64,000 nucleotides of DNA from Candidatus Saccharimonadota bacterium (lineage in GTDB: Bacteria; Patescibacteriota; Saccharimonadia; Saccharimonadales; Saccharimonadaceae), in assembly GCA_017515285.1 (NCBI GenBank), contig JAFWGN010000011.1:1-64000 (forward strand). The letters run 5' to 3'. Every line of letters starts with the position of its first letter. The stretch's first letter is position 1. Positions 52,938 through 62,602 of this stretch are shown piece by piece. The translations under genes were made by a program, and so were the position numbers. The notes below the pieces were generated by a model. The model made no database searches. It worked only from the letters and a program-made list of their open reading frames with translations, and had not been told where the DNA came from.

Positions 52938-55900
52938 ATGCAAGAAGAGTTGAGGTTAGAAAACAAACACACTTTAAATAAACTCGGAAAAAAGTTTTGG
53001 ATTCCGGTTTTTGCTCTCCTTGCTGCCGCGCTTATTATTGGGACTTTTTCAATCGTCCGCGCGATTACTAGCTCCGGCGATGCGACCTGGATCGACTCCG
53101 CCGCCTCCGTCGGTGGCTATGAACACGACGGCGCCTACCCAATTTATTACGGCACCGACACCAACACTTCCGGTTGGAAGCCCTGGTCAACTCGTTGGTA
53201 TAAAGTAACGACCTCGAGCGGAACTAGCGACGCAATGTGTCTCGAAGCCTCGCTCACCACCCCCTCCGGGTCCGGCACGACTAGCATTAACCACATGGAT
53301 GTTGAGCGAATTATGCTTGCAACCGTCCCGAGTTACAGTGAGGCGTCCGTAGCCGCCGGCGGCCCCGATTATTATACGCTCTTCGCGAACTCTTTCGACT
53401 GGTCATCTTACACCTCGCAAATCACCAACCTCATGACCCGCGACACGAACATCGTTTACGCCTCAAACGACTCTCGCGCCAACATCAACTCAAGCGGCGA
53501 AGAAATCGTCAAATACACCGATTATTACTATGGTTGCTCCAATTACTACAACAGCTCATGCAACAAATCTCTCTCCAACTCCGAAGTCAACCTCACCGAC
53601 GCCATCTTTGCCATGGGGCACATGATGGCGAGCGGTGTCTATTCTTCCGATTATTTTGGCCTTACCTCCGCCGACATCTCCGTTCTCTCGACCGTCCAAT
53701 ACGCCATCGACACTTGGTTCGACAACAATTACCCCAACGCCACCGACGAATACCAATCCTACACCACCTTCGTCTCCAGCGAAAGCAACACTCAAAGCGT
53801 CGGTTGGCTCGAATATTCCGGCCCCACCTCAACCGAATTCCGCATTCACAAAACTGATACTAACGGCAACGACCTCTCTGGCGCCACTTTCGCCGTTTAC
53901 TATTGCGACGATGTTAATTGCCGAACCGCTTCTACTCTTATCGGCACTTATGCCACCACTAACGGCTACACCGACTGTATCTCTCTTGATTCCTCTAAGG
54001 TCATGGACGGGTATGTACGGATTAGGTTTTACGAAACCGTCGCGCCACCAGGTTACAAACTCGACAGCACCAATAACAACGAGGCCTACGCTGTCGGGAC
54101 GACTTGTAGCGACGGCACCACTAGGGCCCAAAATAACGAAAAAGCCACTTCCGTCTATGTCAAAATCAACAAGTTTGACGCCGAAACTTTAAGTTCCGCC
54201 TCCCGCGGCTCTGTTTCGGTCGTCGGCTCCACCTACGGCGTCTATAACAGCGCCGGCACCGAAGTCGCTTCCATCACCATCGGCAGTGATGGCACCGGCA
54301 CCTCAAACACGGTCATCTCCGAGGGGACAAATTATTATATCCAAGAAAAATCCGCCGCCACCGGCTACACTGCCAACTCTTCCCAACGCATTACTTTTAG
54401 CGTCTCCTCCTCCGACGCCGACGGAAGCACGAAAAACTTCACCTCAAGCTCCACTGCTTGTTCTTCAAGCTCAACTAGCGCTTGCTATTTCACTGATTCA
54501 GTTATCAAAGGCAGATTTAGTTTGTCCAAAACCGGTTACGAACTCGGGACAAACGGTTCCTCCTCGTCAAGAAACCTGAGCGGAATTTACTTCACCGCCG
54601 TCAACAAAGCCGACTCATCAATTTCCTATACCGTCGGCCCGACCGCTTCCGACGGCTCCATAACGAGCCCCGAAATGGTTTATGGAAACTACACCGTAAC
54701 CGAAACTAGAAGCTCCGCCAATTCCGCCTACAATCTTCTTTCCTTTGATGTCTCAATTACGAACTCTTCGACTTCCGCTCTCGGAACAAAACTAAACGAA
54801 ATCCCCGACACTCCGAGCCTCTCGACCGTCGCTAGAAACTCCAACTCAACTCACGAAAATCCCGAAAAGGAGCTTGAAATCTCCGGCTCCGCTAGTGTTA
54901 CCGACCGCATTACCTGCTCCGGCCTTCAATCCGGCTCGTCCTACAAAATCTCCGGAGAAATCTGGAATAAAACCACCGGCGCAAAAACCTCCTCCACCGG
55001 CACTTCAACCTTCACCGCCGACTCTTCCGGAACGTGCGGAAACCTCGATATGCTTTTCTCGTCTCTCGACACTTCCGCCTTAATGGGTAACACTCTCGGA
55101 ATTAAGCAATACCTTTACAAACAAAACGGCAGCGACTGGATTTTGATCGCGATGCACAACACCGACCTCTCCGATACTAACGAACAGCTCACCGTTAGGG
55201 CTGTCGAAATCAAAACCACCGCAACGACTTCCCGTTCCAATAATAAACAACTCGCCGTCGGCAAAGTCACCATAACCGACCGTATCGAACTCACCGGCCT
55301 CACTAACGGCGTCACTTATCAACTTCGCGGAACCCTGAAGGATGCGTCCGGAAATACGATTACCTTATCAAACGGCGACGCCTCCAAGACCGAATCCTAC
55401 ACCATGGCCTCTGCAACCGGCGCCACCGTTTACGTCAACATGGACCTCGAATTCGATTCGTCAAATTATATCGGCGGCAACATCGTTGTCTTCGAAACCG
55501 TTCTGACCAGTTCCGGCACCGAACTCGCAAAGCACGAAAGCCTTTCCGACACAGACCAAACCGTTTCCGTCCTTACCCCGTCCATCTCCACCGTCGCCGT
55601 CAACGGCCGTGACGGCTCCAGCAAGGAAATTGAAGTCGGGAACACCACCATCGTTGACACCGTTACCTTTAGTGGACTTTCCGTAGGTAGTGTCTATCGC
55701 CTCGAAGGTGAATTGTGGGATGTTGCCACTAACACCAAGATCGGCTCGACCGCTTCAACCAATTTTACGGCCAGCTCCGAGAACGGCAACACCAACATGA
55801 CGTTCAATATCGACACCTCAACTCTCGTTGGTAAGCAAATTGTTGTTTATGAATATCTTTATTATGGCAACAATAAAATCGCCGAACACGTCTCCTCCTC

Positions 55901-58900
55901 CGATGCCGACCAAACCGTCACGGTAAGAACTCCGACCGTCGACACTACTGCTGTTGACAATTCCGATAATGACAAACTCCTCGAAGTCGGCTCTGGTATC
56001 CGGATTAAAGATACTGTCGCCTATGATGGACTCATACCGAACGATTCCTACACTCTCGTCATGAAAGTCGTCAAGCGTAGCGATCCGTCCGTCGAAGTCG
56101 CGACCGGTTCTAAAGACTTCCAAGCCTCCGACGTCAGCGGCACAGTTGACGTCGTAAGTGCCGTCTTCAATTCCTCGACCCTCCACGACGAAAACCTCCG
56201 CGGCCTCGACCTCGTTGTCTTTGAATATCTCTACCACGGCAGCACTCAAATCGCCAAACACGAAGACAAGGACGACGACAACCAAATCGTCACGGTAAGA
56301 ACTCCGACTGTCGAAACCACCGCCGTCGATAACGCTGATGGCGACAAGCTCCTCGAAGTTGACGAAGGTGTCGTCATTAAAGATACCGTAACTTATGACG
56401 GTCTCGTCAACGACGACAAATACACTCTAAAGCTCACCCTTCGCCGAAAAGACAACCCCGACACTATCATCTCTTCCGGAGTAACGAGAGATTTTTCCGC
56501 CCAGTCCAGTCCCAACAACAAAGTTAACGTTTTAAGCTCCGCCTTCGATACCACCCAGCTCCACGACGCGAATTTCCAGGGTCTAAATCTCGTAGTTTAC
56601 GAAGAACTGTATTATGGCGACGTCCTCATCGCCACACACGAAGACTCTGACGACGAAGCCCAAACCGTCACGGTAAAAACCCCAACCATCGCCACTACCG
56701 CTTACGACGCCCAAAATCACACCCGCGAACTCCCACTTGGCACGACCACCATTATTGACGAAGTACGTTACACTAATCTCGTCGCCGGAAAAGAATATAA
56801 ACTCAAAGGCACACTTATGAACAAGACCACCGGCGAGCCAGTCAAAAACGCGAGCGGCAACGCCATTGTCGGCGAAGGAACATTTACCGCCTCGGACGCA
56901 TCCGGTTCCACCGACCTCACTTTCTCTGTCAATTTTGACGCGGTTCTATTCTTTGATTATAGCGCCGCCTCTCAGCCCGTCTTTGTCGCCTATGAAGAAC
57001 TTTATAAGAACGATGTCCAAATCGCCGAGCATAAAGACATTAACGACGATGACCAATCTATCTCTATCAACCGCCCGACAATTAAAACCAAGGCGACTTG
57101 GAAAGTCAACGACGACATGACTCAAGATTCCAATATGCTTGGTGTCGGTGATGTTATCATGAAAGACTACATCGAATACGAAGGTCTCGTCGAGGGCGAA
57201 TGGTACACCGTCATCGCCTCCATTTACAACCCAGAAACCGGCGCCACCCTAGAAATCGACGACGAATCCGTCGAGAACTCCAAAACCTTCAAAGCCGACA
57301 GCAAAGGCAAAGGTACTGTCGCCATAGAAATCAACCTCAACACCATCTCCCTCCAAGGTAAGAGCTTCGTTGTCTATGAACGTCTTTATCGAGCCGAGAG
57401 CAAGCACGGCGATGGCCGTCTTCTTGACATCCACGAAGAAGCCCTAAATGCCGGCACCCAAACCTTCACGGTTAAGGTCGCGAGTATCGGCACCACGGCG
57501 TCCGATAAAACCGACGGTGACAATGTCCTCACTCATGAAGAAGGCCAGACCATTAACGACGTCGTCCATTACGACGGTCTCCTTATGGACGAAGAATATA
57601 CACTTTACGGTTATCTCTGGGACAAAACCAACAATAAACCTCTCCTCGACACTAACGGCAAGCGCATTGAGTCTTTCTCGACCTTTACCACACCAAGAAA
57701 GTCCGACAATGGCGACGTCACGGTGGAGTTTGCCGTCGATGCAACCGACCTTCCTGGCGCAGAGATTGTCGTCCTCGAATATCTCTTCTCTGGCGGCAAG
57801 AGCTCCATTCCGACCGACAGCGACGGTTACCCGGACACCTCCAAAGTCGTCACCAAACATGAGGACCTAAACGATGCCAACCAAACCGTAAAAGTTTCTA
57901 TGCGCGTCGGAACGACCGCGGCGGACTTCCTCGACGGCGATCAAGAAATTGGCGTCGGCGATGTTAAGGTCGTCGATAAAATGAAGTACGAAGGCGCCAA
58001 GCAAGGCGAAACCTACAAAGCCAAGGGTTGGCTCGTCAACAAAGAAGACGGCTTGAAAGCAAAAAGCGTCGTCATCACTTGCTCGACCGTCAATGAAGAC
58101 GAATCCGAAGAAAACACCGAGGAAGAAGAAGCTTCCTGCACTCGTAGCTATGTTGACATCGAAGGTGAACAAACTTTCGTCGTCGGCTCGGCCGGCTTTG
58201 AAGAAACTACTGGCATTGTCTCGATTGAATTTGAGTTTGATGACCGCGAGTTGATCGGTAAAGAGCTCGTCGTCTTCGAGGAACTTTACCTCGTAAACGG
58301 CAACGAAGAAACTCTCGTCGCCGAACATAAAGACCTCTCTGACGCCGGTCAAACCATCACCGTCGCCACCCCAGAAATCCGCACCATCGCAACCGACGCC
58401 CTCGACGGTGACAAGGAACTCTTAAACGACGCCGACGTCATGATTCGCGACCAAGTCGAGTATAAAGGCCTTGTCCCCGGAACGCTCTATACTCTCAACG
58501 GCGTCCTGGTTGACCGCAAGACCGGCGAACGCCTTTCCGGCGACGCCGCGGAAGCTACCTACACTTTCGAGGCCACGCGCGAATCTGGCACCGAGTCAAT
58601 CGAATTCACCATTAACACTTCCGGAATGAACGGGCGCGAGATCGTCGTCTTCGAAACCCTTTACCTCGAAGACGAAGCAAACGAAGAAAACAAACTCGCC
58701 GAACACAAAGACCTTGAAGACGGCAACCAAACCGTCTGGGTCAAAACCCCCACCCCGTCCGTCCCAAACACCGGTCTCCTCACTCGCTTCTTCGATCGCG
58801 TTACCGAACCTAGCGTCCTCGCCATTCTCGGCGGGCTCGCCGTCGTCTCCACCGGAATCTATGTTTACATGCGCCTGAACTCTCGCCGCAAGATGCGCTT

Positions 58901-58904
58901 CTAG
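52938..58904 (+). CDS. giant cell-surface adhesin: thioester domain, CnaB-like domains, ten VaFE repeats
   Basis: 1988 residues. A membrane/signal helix (about 19-41) is followed by a thioester-type domain with AMCLEASL (Cys101) and STVQYAIDTWF (Gln254), the residue pair that forms an internal thioester for covalent binding to host amines. Three CnaB/SpaA-like domains follow (about 293-380, 400-490, 520-610), then ten repeats of about 130 residues starting with blocks like TVDTTAVDN, each ending in VVFEyLY, HEDL and QTVTV, the VaFE (Thr-Gln ester bond) family. The end has PSVPNTG, a membrane helix (about 1955-1978) and RRKMRF, like a sortase signal with PNTG. The ATG is 8 bases after TATAAT (52924-52929). 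GCTC-GCCCC hairpin follows the stop. Confidence 0.88.
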   Translation: MQEELRLENKHTLNKLGKKFWIPVFALLAAALIIGTFSIVRAITSSGDATWIDSAASVGGYEHDGAYPIYYGTDTNTSGWKPWSTRWYKVTTSSGTSDAMCLEASLTTPSGSGTTSINHMDVERIMLATVPSYSEASVAAGGPDYYTLFANSFDWSSYTSQITNLMTRDTNIVYASNDSRANINSSGEEIVKYTDYYYGCSNYYNSSCNKSLSNSEVNLTDAIFAMGHMMASGVYSSDYFGLTSADISVLSTVQYAIDTWFDNNYPNATDEYQSYTTFVSSESNTQSVGWLEYSGPTSTEFRIHKTDTNGNDLSGATFAVYYCDDVNCRTASTLIGTYATTNGYTDCISLDSSKVMDGYVRIRFYETVAPPGYKLDSTNNNEAYAVGTTCSDGTTRAQNNEKATSVYVKINKFDAETLSSASRGSVSVVGSTYGVYNSAGTEVASITIGSDGTGTSNTVISEGTNYYIQEKSAATGYTANSSQRITFSVSSSDADGSTKNFTSSSTACSSSSTSACYFTDSVIKGRFSLSKTGYELGTNGSSSSRNLSGIYFTAVNKADSSISYTVGPTASDGSITSPEMVYGNYTVTETRSSANSAYNLLSFDVSITNSSTSALGTKLNEIPDTPSLSTVARNSNSTHENPEKELEISGSASVTDRITCSGLQSGSSYKISGEIWNKTTGAKTSSTGTSTFTADSSGTCGNLDMLFSSLDTSALMGNTLGIKQYLYKQNGSDWILIAMHNTDLSDTNEQLTVRAVEIKTTATTSRSNNKQLAVGKVTITDRIELTGLTNGVTYQLRGTLKDASGNTITLSNGDASKTESYTMASATGATVYVNMDLEFDSSNYIGGNIVVFETVLTSSGTELAKHESLSDTDQTVSVLTPSISTVAVNGRDGSSKEIEVGNTTIVDTVTFSGLSVGSVYRLEGELWDVATNTKIGSTASTNFTASSENGNTNMTFNIDTSTLVGKQIVVYEYLYYGNNKIAEHVSSSDADQTVTVRTPTVDTTAVDNSDNDKLLEVGSGIRIKDTVAYDGLIPNDSYTLVMKVVKRSDPSVEVATGSKDFQASDVSGTVDVVSAVFNSSTLHDENLRGLDLVVFEYLYHGSTQIAKHEDKDDDNQIVTVRTPTVETTAVDNADGDKLLEVDEGVVIKDTVTYDGLVNDDKYTLKLTLRRKDNPDTIISSGVTRDFSAQSSPNNKVNVLSSAFDTTQLHDANFQGLNLVVYEELYYGDVLIATHEDSDDEAQTVTVKTPTIATTAYDAQNHTRELPLGTTTIIDEVRYTNLVAGKEYKLKGTLMNKTTGEPVKNASGNAIVGEGTFTASDASGSTDLTFSVNFDAVLFFDYSAASQPVFVAYEELYKNDVQIAEHKDINDDDQSISINRPTIKTKATWKVNDDMTQDSNMLGVGDVIMKDYIEYEGLVEGEWYTVIASIYNPETGATLEIDDESVENSKTFKADSKGKGTVAIEINLNTISLQGKSFVVYERLYRAESKHGDGRLLDIHEEALNAGTQTFTVKVASIGTTASDKTDGDNVLTHEEGQTINDVVHYDGLLMDEEYTLYGYLWDKTNNKPLLDTNGKRIESFSTFTTPRKSDNGDVTVEFAVDATDLPGAEIVVLEYLFSGGKSSIPTDSDGYPDTSKVVTKHEDLNDANQTVKVSMRVGTTAADFLDGDQEIGVGDVKVVDKMKYEGAKQGETYKAKGWLVNKEDGLKAKSVVITCSTVNEDESEENTEEEEASCTRSYVDIEGEQTFVVGSAGFEETTGIVSIEFEFDDRELIGKELVVFEELYLVNGNEETLVAEHKDLSDAGQTITVATPEIRTIATDALDGDKELLNDADVMIRDQVEYKGLVPGTLYTLNGVLVDRKTGERLSGDAAEATYTFEATRESGTESIEFTINTSGMNGREIVVFETLYLEDEANEENKLAEHKDLEDGNQTVWVKTPTPSVPNTGLLTRFFDRVTEPSVLAILGGLAVVSTGIYVYMRLNSRRKMRF

Positions 58905-60007
58905 CTCGCCCCGAAGGGGAGCAACTCTTGCGGGTTCTCCCGAATCCTTCTCGTTGTCTCCCGCTTTCGTCGATAATTCTTAAATCCGAGAATAATAAAC
59001 GGAAGTAAAATCGGAATATAAAGAAGAAAGATTTTCGCATCATTTTTCGGAAGGTTAATAATAAAACTCGTTTGTTTCGAGAAAAACTCGATCACAAACA
59101 GGTGGTAGCCCAATGATATTGTTGCAATTTTTACAACAATCGCCTTCAGCCCGTCGAAAATAAAGAACGCCGGCAGGAATCCAGAAAGTCCGGTCAAAAA
59201 CGTCATCCCCATCGCAAACGGAATCGTTGGAAGGATTAAAATGTTTGCCACGAGCGAGATTAGAGAAATCGTCCCAAAATAATAAATCAAAATCGGCGCG
59301 CACATCAGCGTCGCGGAAACGCTCGCAAGTAGCGTCTCGGTAATCAGCCCGGGCTTCTCCCTACCTTTTCGTCCGAAGAAAAATTGTGTAAAAAGCGGGT
59401 TCAGAATCAAGATTCCCGCAAACGACGCGAACGAAAGTTGCCACCCGAGATTAACGAGATAAAGCGGGTTAATAAGAAGCGTTACGCTCATCGCAAAAAG
59501 AATAATTCTCCACGCGTCCATCTTCCGGCCGTAATACCACCCCAAAAGCCCAAGCAAGGAAACAATCGCCGCCCGCGTAATCGACGCGGTCCAACCAATA
59601 ATCTGTGCAAAGATAATAATAAAGACGGCCGCAAACAGAAGCCCTGCAAAACGCGATATTTTTCCGAACCGTTTTTTGAAGAACTCAACAATAATCGAAA
59701 GGTGCGTTCCGCTCGCAACTACAATATGCGTCAGCCCGACCAATTTCAACATCTCTTGTGTCTTGTCATCAAGCCCGCTTTTCATTCCGGCAAGATACGC
59801 CAGCCCGAGTTTCGCCTCCGTCCCGCTGAGCGTGCCCTCAACCTTTTCCGCAAACTTATCGCGGACCTCGAGCGCAAGGCCCTTCGGCTCCGCTTTTCTC
59901 GAGTTTTCGCGCTCCTCTTCCGGAAGCCCCGCGACAAAAAGGACGGCAAAAACAATGACGCCGACCATAGCGAGAACGAAGCCGATTCTCAAAATTTTCT
60001 TACCCAT
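58901..60007 (-). CDS. comEC: ComEC/Rec2 competence channel, core domain only
   Basis: 368 residues from ATG 60007 (TATAAT-like box just upstream on the minus strand; the ATG at 60049 lies outside it). Ten or so membrane helices with GLTHIVVASGTHLSIIVEF, IIGWTASITRAAIVSLLG and NPLYLVNLGWQLSFASFAGIL, the Competence domain of ComEC. Full-length ComEC is about 700-800 residues; here the N-terminal OB domain is reduced to about 70 residues and the C-terminal metallo-beta-lactamase domain is absent. Its 3' end overlaps the adhesin stop codon by four bases. Contains palindrome copy 5. DNA uptake is likely but not certain. Confidence 0.9.
   Translation of the reverse strand: MGKKILRIGFVLAMVGVIVFAVLFVAGLPEEERENSRKAEPKGLALEVRDKFAEKVEGTLSGTEAKLGLAYLAGMKSGLDDKTQEMLKLVGLTHIVVASGTHLSIIVEFFKKRFGKISRFAGLLFAAVFIIIFAQIIGWTASITRAAIVSLLGLLGWYYGRKMDAWRIILFAMSVTLLINPLYLVNLGWQLSFASFAGILILNPLFTQFFFGRKGREKPGLITETLLASVSATLMCAPILIYYFGTISLISLVANILILPTIPFAMGMTFLTGLSGFLPAFFIFDGLKAIVVKIATISLGYHLFVIEFFSKQTSFIINLPKNDAKIFLLYIPILLPFIILGFKNYRRKRETTRRIRENPQELLPFGAS
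59118..59140. repeat. TGTTGTAAA palindrome, copy 5 (inside comEC)
   Basis: Core TGTTGCAATTTTTACAACA (59120-59138) with ATT/AAT flanks; one base of the arms differs. Encodes VVKIAT on the minus strand, in the same codon phase as the other three genic copies. Confidence 0.8.
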
Positions 60008-60036
60008 ATATATTATATGTATGATACAATAGAGAC

Positions 60037-61968
60037 ATGCCGAAATCAAATGTTTCCCCCAAACCAGTCAAGAAATCTAGCGCAAAAAGCGCTTCCAACT
60101 TCATTCGCTCGATTATCTTCTTTTGTATCGTTATTCTCTTATGTTCCGCACTATTTAACTCCATAAGTGGCAACCGTGTTGCTCTGGAGACCGTCCCACT
60201 CTCTAGCGTCATTTCCCGCGCGAACGACCCAAACGGGAACATCTCAAAGATTTCCGTCGATGGGAACACCTTAAAAATCACCTTAAAGGACAAAGATTAT
60301 CCGACCGAAATCTCCAGAAAAGACCCTTCCGGAACGCTTTACGACCAAGGTTTAGTAAACTATTGCGCCGAAATTGAAAACGCCGAGGAAAAAGCGGCCT
60401 GCGCGTCAAACTACCCCACCATCGAATACGCCGAGACCTCGGACATCTGGGGAACTGTCCTTGACGTCGGCTTAATTGTTTTTCCGATTCTTGCCCTCGT
60501 CCTCTTCTTCTCTTACATGATGCGCCAAGCGCAGTCGATGAACAACCAAAACTTGGGGTTCGGAAAGGCCAAAGCTCGCCTCTATGGCCCCGACAAAAAG
60601 AAGGTCACCTTCAAAGACGTCGCTGGAAACGAATCCGCGAAACAAGATTTGGAAGAAATTGTTGACTTCCTCAAACACCCGAAAAAATACGAAACCTTGG
60701 GCGCGAAAATCCCGCGTGGTGTCCTTCTTGCCGGCGACCCTGGGACGGGGAAAACCCTCATGGCGCGCGCCGTTGCGGGCGAAGCCGGCGTTCCGTTCTT
60801 CTCGATTTCCGGCTCCGAGTTTGCAGAAATGTTCGTCGGTGTCGGCGCCTCTCGCGTTCGCGACCTCTTCCAAAAGGCCAAGAAAAACGCCCCCTCAATT
60901 ATCTTCATCGACGAAATCGACGCCGTCGCCCATAAGCGCGACGCTCGCGGTGGTGCTGGTCGCGAAGACGAACAGACCTTGAACCAAATCCTCGTTGAAA
61001 TGGACGGTTTCGACAACGAATCCGGCGTCATCGTCATCGCCGCTACCAACCGCGTCGATATGCTTGACAAGGCTCTTCTTCGCCCCGGCCGTTTCGATCG
61101 CCATGTTAACGTTGCCCTTCCGGAAAGAAAAGACCGCCTCGAGATTTTGAAGGTTCATTTTAAGGGTAAGCCCGTCGCTTCAAATCTCGACCTCAACTCT
61201 CTCGCCGCTAAAACCGCCGGTTCTGCCGGCGCCGACCTCGCCAACATCGCAAACGAAGCCGCAATCACCGCCGCCCGCCTCGGACACAAGGAAATCACCA
61301 ACGCCGATTTGACCGAAGCCTTCGAACGCGTCGCCATCGGTCCCGAACGAAAGAGCAAGGTTATGAACGACAAGGAAAAACAAATCACCGCCTACCACGA
61401 AGCTGGCCACGCCATCGTCGGCCACGTCCTCCCGGATTCCGACCCGGTTCATAAGGTAACGATTATTCCTCGCGGACGCACCGGCGGCGTTACCTGGTTC
61501 CTTCCGCCTGAGGACAAGAGCTACAAGAGTGTCTATGAACTAAAAGACATCCTCGCTCGTGCCATGGGCGGCCGTATCGCCGAAAAACTCGTCTTCGGCC
61601 CCGAAGCCATCACGACCGGTGCTTCCTCCGACCTTGAAAACGTTGCCTCTCTCGCTAAAGAAATGATTACCGAAGAAGGTATGGGCTCGAAAACCCGCAA
61701 CCTCGTCTTCCCCGAAGGAGAAACTGGCTACTATACAATCCAAACCGGGAAGCCATACAGCGAAAAAACCGCCGAACTCATCGACGAAGAAATCAAGCAA
61801 CTCTCCGAAGAGGCCGCCACTCGCGCCGAAGCCGTCCTGAAAGCCAACCGCAAGGTCCTAGACGACCTCGCAAAGGCCCTCCTCGAACGCGAAACTCTGG
61901 AAGAAAAGGACCTCGAGCCGCTCCTGAAACCCGCCTCCCTCCCTGTTGCCGCCAAACTTCACGAATAA
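60037..61968 (+). CDS. ftsH: ATP-dependent zinc metalloprotease FtsH
   Basis: Membrane AAA protease for quality control. 643 residues: first membrane helix (about 27-45), an extracytoplasmic loop, second helix (about 140-165), AAA domain with GDPGTGKT (Walker A, about 233-240), [10 protein letters not shown] (Walker B), [19 protein letters not shown] (SRH), and the protease domain with HEAGH (454-458) and the third zinc ligand Asp in [14 protein letters not shown]. Length and order are normal. TACAAT (60025-60030) ends 6 bases before ATG, so translation is probably leaderless; comEC diverges from the same region. Confidence 0.96.
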   Translation: MPKSNVSPKPVKKSSAKSASNFIRSIIFFCIVILLCSALFNSISGNRVALETVPLSSVISRANDPNGNISKISVDGNTLKITLKDKDYPTEISRKDPSGTLYDQGLVNYCAEIENAEEKAACASNYPTIEYAETSDIWGTVLDVGLIVFPILALVLFFSYMMRQAQSMNNQNLGFGKAKARLYGPDKKKVTFKDVAGNESAKQDLEEIVDFLKHPKKYETLGAKIPRGVLLAGDPGTGKTLMARAVAGEAGVPFFSISGSEFAEMFVGVGASRVRDLFQKAKKNAPSIIFIDEIDAVAHKRDARGGAGREDEQTLNQILVEMDGFDNESGVIVIAATNRVDMLDKALLRPGRFDRHVNVALPERKDRLEILKVHFKGKPVASNLDLNSLAAKTAGSAGADLANIANEAAITAARLGHKEITNADLTEAFERVAIGPERKSKVMNDKEKQITAYHEAGHAIVGHVLPDSDPVHKVTIIPRGRTGGVTWFLPPEDKSYKSVYELKDILARAMGGRIAEKLVFGPEAITTGASSDLENVASLAKEMITEEGMGSKTRNLVFPEGETGYYTIQTGKPYSEKTAELIDEEIKQLSEEAATRAEAVLKANRKVLDDLAKALLERETLEEKDLEPLLKPASLPVAAKLHE

Positions 61969-62004
61969 CTTGATTAAAATCCGAATCTAATCTATAATAA
62001 AACT

Positions 62005-62253
62005 ATGACAATCGCCGCAGAAAAAGCTATCGCTACATTTGGAAAACTCTCGAAAGCTGACCAGAAGATAGCTTTTCCCGCGATTGAAAAACTTTTCAAA
62101 AGAAAAAGGGTGAGCGAAAAAGAATACTTCAAACCTGTTTCCGAGGAAGAATTCTTTAAGCAGGCGAAAAACTCTCTAGTTGAGGTCAAGGGTGGCAAAG
62201 CAATGACGGAAGAGGAATTCTTCAAAGAAATGCGTAGCCAATATGCCATATAA
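62005..62253 (+). CDS. probable antitoxin, unrecognised family
   Basis: 82 residues, Lys/Glu-rich. It contains three related units SEKEYFK, SEEEFFK and TEEEFFK (pattern [ST]E.E[FY]FK). No DNA-binding motif is evident. TATAAT (61993-61998) ends 6 bases before ATG, so the mRNA should be leaderless. The stop overlaps the following ParE/RelE-like toxin by 11 bases, the usual arrangement of a type II antitoxin before its toxin; the antitoxin call rests on this context. Confidence 0.7.
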   Translation: MTIAAEKAIATFGKLSKADQKIAFPAIEKLFKRKRVSEKEYFKPVSEEEFFKQAKNSLVEVKGGKAMTEEEFFKEMRSQYAI

Positions 62254-62560
62254 GATTACGCCCTCTTCGAGATTTAGAAATAGTTTCGCTAATATACTCA
62301 AGTATTATGTTGACATATTAGAAAACCCCAGAATCGCCAAAAGAGTTCTAAACGAGCTAGAAAAAGAGTTGGACGTGCTCCGCAAGTATCCGGAATCTGG
62401 CGCAATTGTGGAGTCGCCGCGCAATTTCACGGAGTTCCCAATCCGAAAGACACGACTCCATCACTACAAATACAAGGTTTTTTACTCCTTTGACGGCGAA
62501 GATATAACGCTATTAGATATTCTTCACGACCTCCAAGATTTCGAGCGCCACCTAAAATAA
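62243..62560 (+). CDS. ParE/RelE-superfamily toxin
   Basis: 105 residues: PYKITPSSRFRNSFANILKYYVD, NELEKELDVLRKYPESGAIV, FPIRKTRLHHYKYKVFYSFDGEDITLLDILHDLQDFERHL. The order helix-helix-strand-strand and the LxKxP..G, KYKVFYSxD, LxILHxxxD pattern fit the ParE/RelE superfamily: gyrase poison or ribosome-dependent RNase. Overlaps the antitoxin gene by 11 bases. Adjacent to essential genes (ftsH, der) and not obviously mobile. Which subfamily cannot be told from the sequence. Confidence 0.8.
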   Translation: MPYKITPSSRFRNSFANILKYYVDILENPRIAKRVLNELEKELDVLRKYPESGAIVESPRNFTEFPIRKTRLHHYKYKVFYSFDGEDITLLDILHDLQDFERHLK

Positions 62561-62602
62561 CAAAAATTTATATAATATTTTCTAAAAAAGTCAACTGTCT
62601 TT

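Noticed and set aside
58904-58922. Intrinsic terminator between the adhesin and comEC
   Set aside because: GCTCGCCCC-GAA-GGGGAGC forms a hairpin but has no T-run on either side, so only a weak or auxiliary role can be claimed.
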